Assembly: GCA_913054415.1 (NCBI GenBank)
Contig: CAJXII010000068.1
Span: 1 to 8,428, forward strand
Length of the DNA: 8,428 bases
Direction: 5' to 3'
Source of the DNA: an uncultured Arcobacter sp.
Lineage (GTDB): Bacteria; Campylobacterota; Campylobacteria; Campylobacterales; Arcobacteraceae
The position numbers and the translations under genes were made by a program. Under the pieces are notes generated by a model. The model saw only the letters and a list, made by a program, of their open reading frames with translations, did not search any database and had not been told where the DNA came from. Each line of letters begins with the position of its first letter. Position 1 is the first letter of the stretch. This document shows positions 6,322-8,428 of this stretch, piece after piece.

Positions 6322-7159
6322 TATTTAGATCTCTTATAGTGTATTTGAAATTTATAATATCACTATTGTCATAAATAGCATCCATTTTACTATTACCATA
6401 TAAAACATCATCACTTCTATTTGCAGTATAGCTTAATTGCATATCTTGTTTATCATTTACATCTACATATACTTTTGCCATAGCTGTTTTTTTAGTATAG
6501 GCATCCATATCTTTATATCTATCTTGGAATTTGTAACCAGCAAATTTTGTTCCTGTTACAGCTTTATCAATTTGTTTAGATACTGTATTTCCTGAACCAT
6601 CTTTATATTGTTCACTATTTTCATAAGAACCTGTAAGAAGTAATCTAACTTTATCATTACCACCACTTACACTAGCTCCCACTTTTCTATATCCAAAACT
6701 TCCTATAGTTGATTCAACATTTCCTTTTAGCTTTTTAGTCGGTTTTTTCATAGTAACTTTTACACTACCACTTAAATTTCCAAACTCCTCTACATCATAA
6801 GGACCTTCACTTACTTTTACACTATTTATATTTGCAGTTACAATATGTGATGTTGGTGGATCCATCCTATTTGGACATGCACCACATACTTTACTATCAT
6901 CCATAGTTACTACAATATTATCTCTTTTTTGACCTCTTAAAGTTATATCATTTGCAATACCACTTCTTCTTATTAGATTGATACTAGGAACCTCTTTATA
7001 TAAAGCTTCTGCTAAATCTGCACTTTTTACATCTTCATTACTTACATTTGAGATGATTTTTGTATCTGTTACACCTGTAACATCTATAGTTCCTAAATCT
7101 GCTGCATTTGCACCTATAGCTAATACACATACGATTGATAAATATATCTTTTTATCCAT
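6317..7159 (-). pseudogene. TonB-dependent OprC-like copper receptor, N-terminal fragment (cut by IS3 element)
   Basis: This fragment carries 279 native residues plus one Ile and a stop given by the insertion sequence. It has a signal peptide (MDKKIYLSIVCVLAIGANA), a short TonB-box-like region (GTIDVTG), a plug domain from about residue 35 to 140 (PSINLIRRSGIANDITLRGQ, VKVSEGPYDVEEFG, LSGSVKV), and the first barrel strands. The plug holds CGACPNRMDPPTSH. C95-PNR-M99 is the CxxxM half of the OprC copper site, and the NRMDPPT stretch is typical of TonB-dependent copper receptors. GGAG lies 7 nt upstream of the ATG. The joined gene would encode ~703 aa, close to the length of P. aeruginosa OprC. 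It is transcribed divergently from the response regulator. The substrate is inferred from ligands; copper chelates or another soft metal remain possible. The truncated product should be non-functional. Confidence 0.88.
6322..6324. repeat. Target-site duplication, right copy (TAT)
   Basis: Matches TAT at 4986-4988 across the IS3 element. See the left copy for the reading-frame argument. Confidence 0.7.
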
Positions 7160-7190
7160 ATCATTACTCCATTGTTAAATTTCGACCAAA

Positions 7191-7196
7191 AGTATA
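7191..7196 (-). promoter_or_regulatory. Possible -10 box for the copper receptor gene
   Basis: TATACT on the minus strand is 31 nt upstream of the receptor ATG, leaving a leader of about 25 nt with a GGAG site. The -35 position falls inside the AATTGT repeat cluster, with no TTGACA at proper spacing; the TTGACA at 7206-7211 is only 9 nt away. This suggests the promoter may rely on a bound regulator. Confidence 0.4.
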
Positions 7197-7202
7197 TAAA
7201 AA

Positions 7203-7242
7203 AATTGTCAATCAATTGTTAATTCACAATTAATTAACAATT
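7203..7242. promoter_or_regulatory. Operator-like array of four AATTGTNAAT boxes
   Basis: On the plus strand AATTGTCAATC (7203-7213) is followed directly by AATTGTTAATT (7214-7224). On the minus strand AATTGTTAATT (7242-7232) is followed directly by AATTGTGAATT (7231-7221). Each pair has an 11-bp period, the spacing used by OmpR/PhoB-family dimers on DNA, and the two pairs face each other. The outer copies form a perfect 11-bp inverted repeat with a 7-bp spacer. The array lies between the divergent receptor and response-regulator genes and covers both -35 positions. Binding by the adjacent regulator is an inference. A rich AT background raises chance matches, but the regular phasing is unlikely to be random. 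Confidence 0.6.
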
Positions 7243-7248
7243 ATAGAC

Positions 7249-7254
7249 TATAAT
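7249..7254 (+). promoter_or_regulatory. -10 box for the response regulator, possible leaderless start
   Basis: TATAAT ends 6 nt before the ATG at 7261, so transcription would begin at or within a base or two of the start codon. No ribosome binding site is present upstream, which fits leaderless translation. The -35 region (about 7226-7231) is inside the AATTGT box array. Confidence 0.5.
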
Positions 7255-7260
7255 AACACT

Positions 7261-7929
7261 ATGCAAAAAATATTATACCTTGAAGATGATATTAATCTAT
7301 CAGATACACTTAGTGAATTTTTAGAAGATAATGGTTATGATGTAGTATCTGTTTATGATGCCAAAAGTGCTTTAGAGATAGTTGAGCAACAAAGGTTTAA
7401 TCTTTTGATATTAGATGTAAATGTTCCACCATTTAATGGATTTGAACTTTTACAAAATATACGATCTATAGATATTTTGACACCTGTTATTTTTACTACA
7501 TCACTAAAAGATATGGAGGATGTCGAAAAAGGGTATCAAAGTGGTTGTGATGATTATATAAAAAAACCATTTGTTTTTAAAGAGTTACTATTTAAAATCA
7601 ATGCTTTACTCAAACGGGATAATATCAATAATAAAACATACCTTACAAAAGATATCTATTTTGATAACAATGATGAAATACTTTATCAAAATAATGATAT
7701 ACTACATCTAAAAAAGAAAGAGCTTAAACTTTTAAAACTATTTTTACAAAATCAAGATAAAACTTTAGATTTTGATCAGATATACTCTTATGTGTGGGAG
7801 TATGATGAAGAGATTAGTAATGGAAGTTTAAGAACTTATATAAGAACTTTGAGAAAATATTTAGGTAACCATAGAATAGTAAGTATCAAAAAACAAGGCT
7901 ATAAATTTTTAGATGAATCTTCAAAATAA
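7261..7929 (+). CDS. OmpR/PhoB-family response regulator
   Basis: This is a 222-residue two-component regulator that binds DNA when phosphorylated. The receiver domain (about 1-118) has the acidic pocket E8-D9-D10, phosphoacceptor D52 in LLILDVNVPP, T79/T80 in VIFTTS, and K102-P103 in DDYIKKPF. The C-terminal winged helix (about 130-219) contains LKKKELKLLKLFLQNQ, the recognition helix region NGSLRTYIRTLRKYLG, and the wing IVSIKKQGYKF, all typical of OmpR-type effector domains. It overlaps the following sensor kinase gene by 17 nt, so the two form an operon. It is divergent from the copper-type receptor with an operator-like array between, which suggests it controls the receptor and itself. 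All key residues are intact, but its kinase partner is broken, so its phosphorylation state would depend on other donors. Confidence 0.94.
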   Translation: MQKILYLEDDINLSDTLSEFLEDNGYDVVSVYDAKSALEIVEQQRFNLLILDVNVPPFNGFELLQNIRSIDILTPVIFTTSLKDMEDVEKGYQSGCDDYIKKPFVFKELLFKINALLKRDNINNKTYLTKDIYFDNNDEILYQNNDILHLKKKELKLLKLFLQNQDKTLDFDQIYSYVWEYDEEISNGSLRTYIRTLRKYLGNHRIVSIKKQGYKFLDESSK

Positions 7930-8374
7930 AACTATACATAAAACAATTTTAAATATTGTTTTGGTATATCTGACTACTACAATTTTATTGATTGTTGCAT
8001 TAGCAACAATATATTATAATTTCCAAAAAAAAGAACTTTTTAGTTTAACACAAAGTAAAACTAATATAGAAGCTAATAATATTATCCAACAATTACAAAA
8101 ATTACATCTAGATTATCAATATGGAGATATTATCTTATATCCAAGTAGTGATGAGTTTAGATCATCATTATATGATATAGATCAAAAGCCAATATATCAA
8201 GAGTTTGTAGTTAAAAATATAGATTTAACTAAAAAATATTGGACATTTAAAGATAATTTGTATTTTGTATATAAAGTTCAGCCTTATTATTTGGGTGTAG
8301 CTTATCTTGTGATACAAAAAAATCAAGAGTTGTTAATTTATAATATGCAAAAAAATATTATTATAGCGATGATG
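7913..8374 (+). pseudogene. Sensor histidine kinase, N-terminal fragment (cut by second IS element)
   Basis: An ATG at 7913-7915, overlapping the regulator gene by 17 nt, opens a frame of 154 native codons. Residues ~11-35 are a membrane helix (ILNIVLVYLTTTILLIVALA). Residues ~36-143 are a likely periplasmic sensor region ending YLVIQKNQELLIYNMQ. NIIIAMM at 148-154 is the beginning of the second membrane helix. From 8375 onward the sequence changes to an IS end and would encode a non-membrane tail (YNVPLCQDQ), open to the window edge. The HAMP, dimerisation (His) and ATPase domains are absent, so no functional kinase can be made from this copy. No cytoplasmic kinase motif is visible; the identity as a kinase rests on the gene order, overlap with the regulator, and topology. 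The ribosome binding site is weak (AAGG 14 nt upstream), pointing to translational coupling. Confidence 0.8.
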
Positions 8375-8428
8375 TATAATGTCCCCCTTTGTCAAGACCA
8401 ATATCAGATTTCTTTTTATTCCACCTCT
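8375..8428 (-). mobile_element. End of a second, related IS3-type insertion sequence (continues past window)
   Basis: The last 54 bases do not continue the kinase. Read on the minus strand they match the right end of the complete IS3 element in layout. GGTGGAA begins 51 nt from the tip in both, GTCTTGA begins 24 nt from the tip in both, and both tips end CATTATA. The bases between differ (GGGGGACA here), so it is a different element of the same kind. By this alignment it is the right end, with a transposase on the minus strand beyond 8428. The target duplication cannot be checked because the other end is not in the window. Confidence 0.72.

Noticed and set aside
4982..6327. A 6-bp direct repeat TATTTA on both sides of the IS3 element (4982-4987 and 6322-6327) as the target duplication.
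   Set aside because: Collapsing it leaves the two receptor fragments out of frame and makes the element ends asymmetric. The 3-bp TAT reading gives symmetric ends and an in-frame join.
6978..7178. Plus-strand open frame of 66 codons antisense to the receptor signal peptide and plug.
   Set aside because: Composition mirrors the receptor codons; no supporting start signal.
1..8428. CRISPR arrays, tRNA or rRNA genes, prophage or toxin-antitoxin systems.
   Set aside because: No regularly spaced repeats, cloverleaf or conserved RNA segments, or matching protein motifs were seen on either strand.

Overview
The window is very AT-rich, with AAGGA/GGAG-type ribosome binding sites and tightly packed genes. 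The protein style (Psd, SurE, DHH phosphoesterase, Rrf2 regulator) points to a Campylobacterota (epsilonproteobacterial) chromosome, perhaps Arcobacter- or Sulfurimonas-like. That placement is an inference from composition and protein character, not from a database match.

Left part (1-3625), all on the minus strand and probably one transcription unit. It reads in order: an Rrf2-family Fe-S type regulator, a DHH/DHHA1 phosphoesterase (4-nt overlap), the SurE nucleotidase, a small sigma-region-4-like helix-turn-helix protein, phosphatidylserine decarboxylase (Psd), and the first 44 codons of a DsbD-like thiol:disulfide interchange protein running off the window. A good -10 box lies just upstream of the Rrf2 gene, and a hairpin separates this unit from the receptor gene behind it.

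Right part (3712-8428), a damaged metal-uptake module. A minus-strand TonB-dependent outer-membrane receptor of about 703 codons is cut in two by a complete IS3-family element (4989-6321, plus strand, 3-bp target duplication). Removing the element and one duplication copy rejoins both halves in frame. The joined protein carries CPNRM in the plug and HPM in the barrel, the CxxxM-HxM copper ligand set known from Pseudomonas OprC. Divergently transcribed from it is an OmpR-family response regulator followed by its sensor kinase. The intergenic region between receptor and regulator holds two tandem AATTGTNAAT pairs facing each other, a plausible operator. The sensor kinase gene is itself broken after codon 154, at the start of its second membrane helix, by the end of a second related IS3-type element that continues past the window. 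The receptor and the kinase of one module have therefore each been hit by a different but related insertion sequence.

The IS3 element has its own oddity. Its transposase is one continuous OrfA-OrfB fusion, yet it keeps a textbook -1 frameshift signal (A AAA AAG, 7-nt spacer, 9-bp stem). Here frameshifting would make the short OrfA-like protein instead of the full transposase. I see no CRISPR array, tRNA, rRNA or prophage genes.
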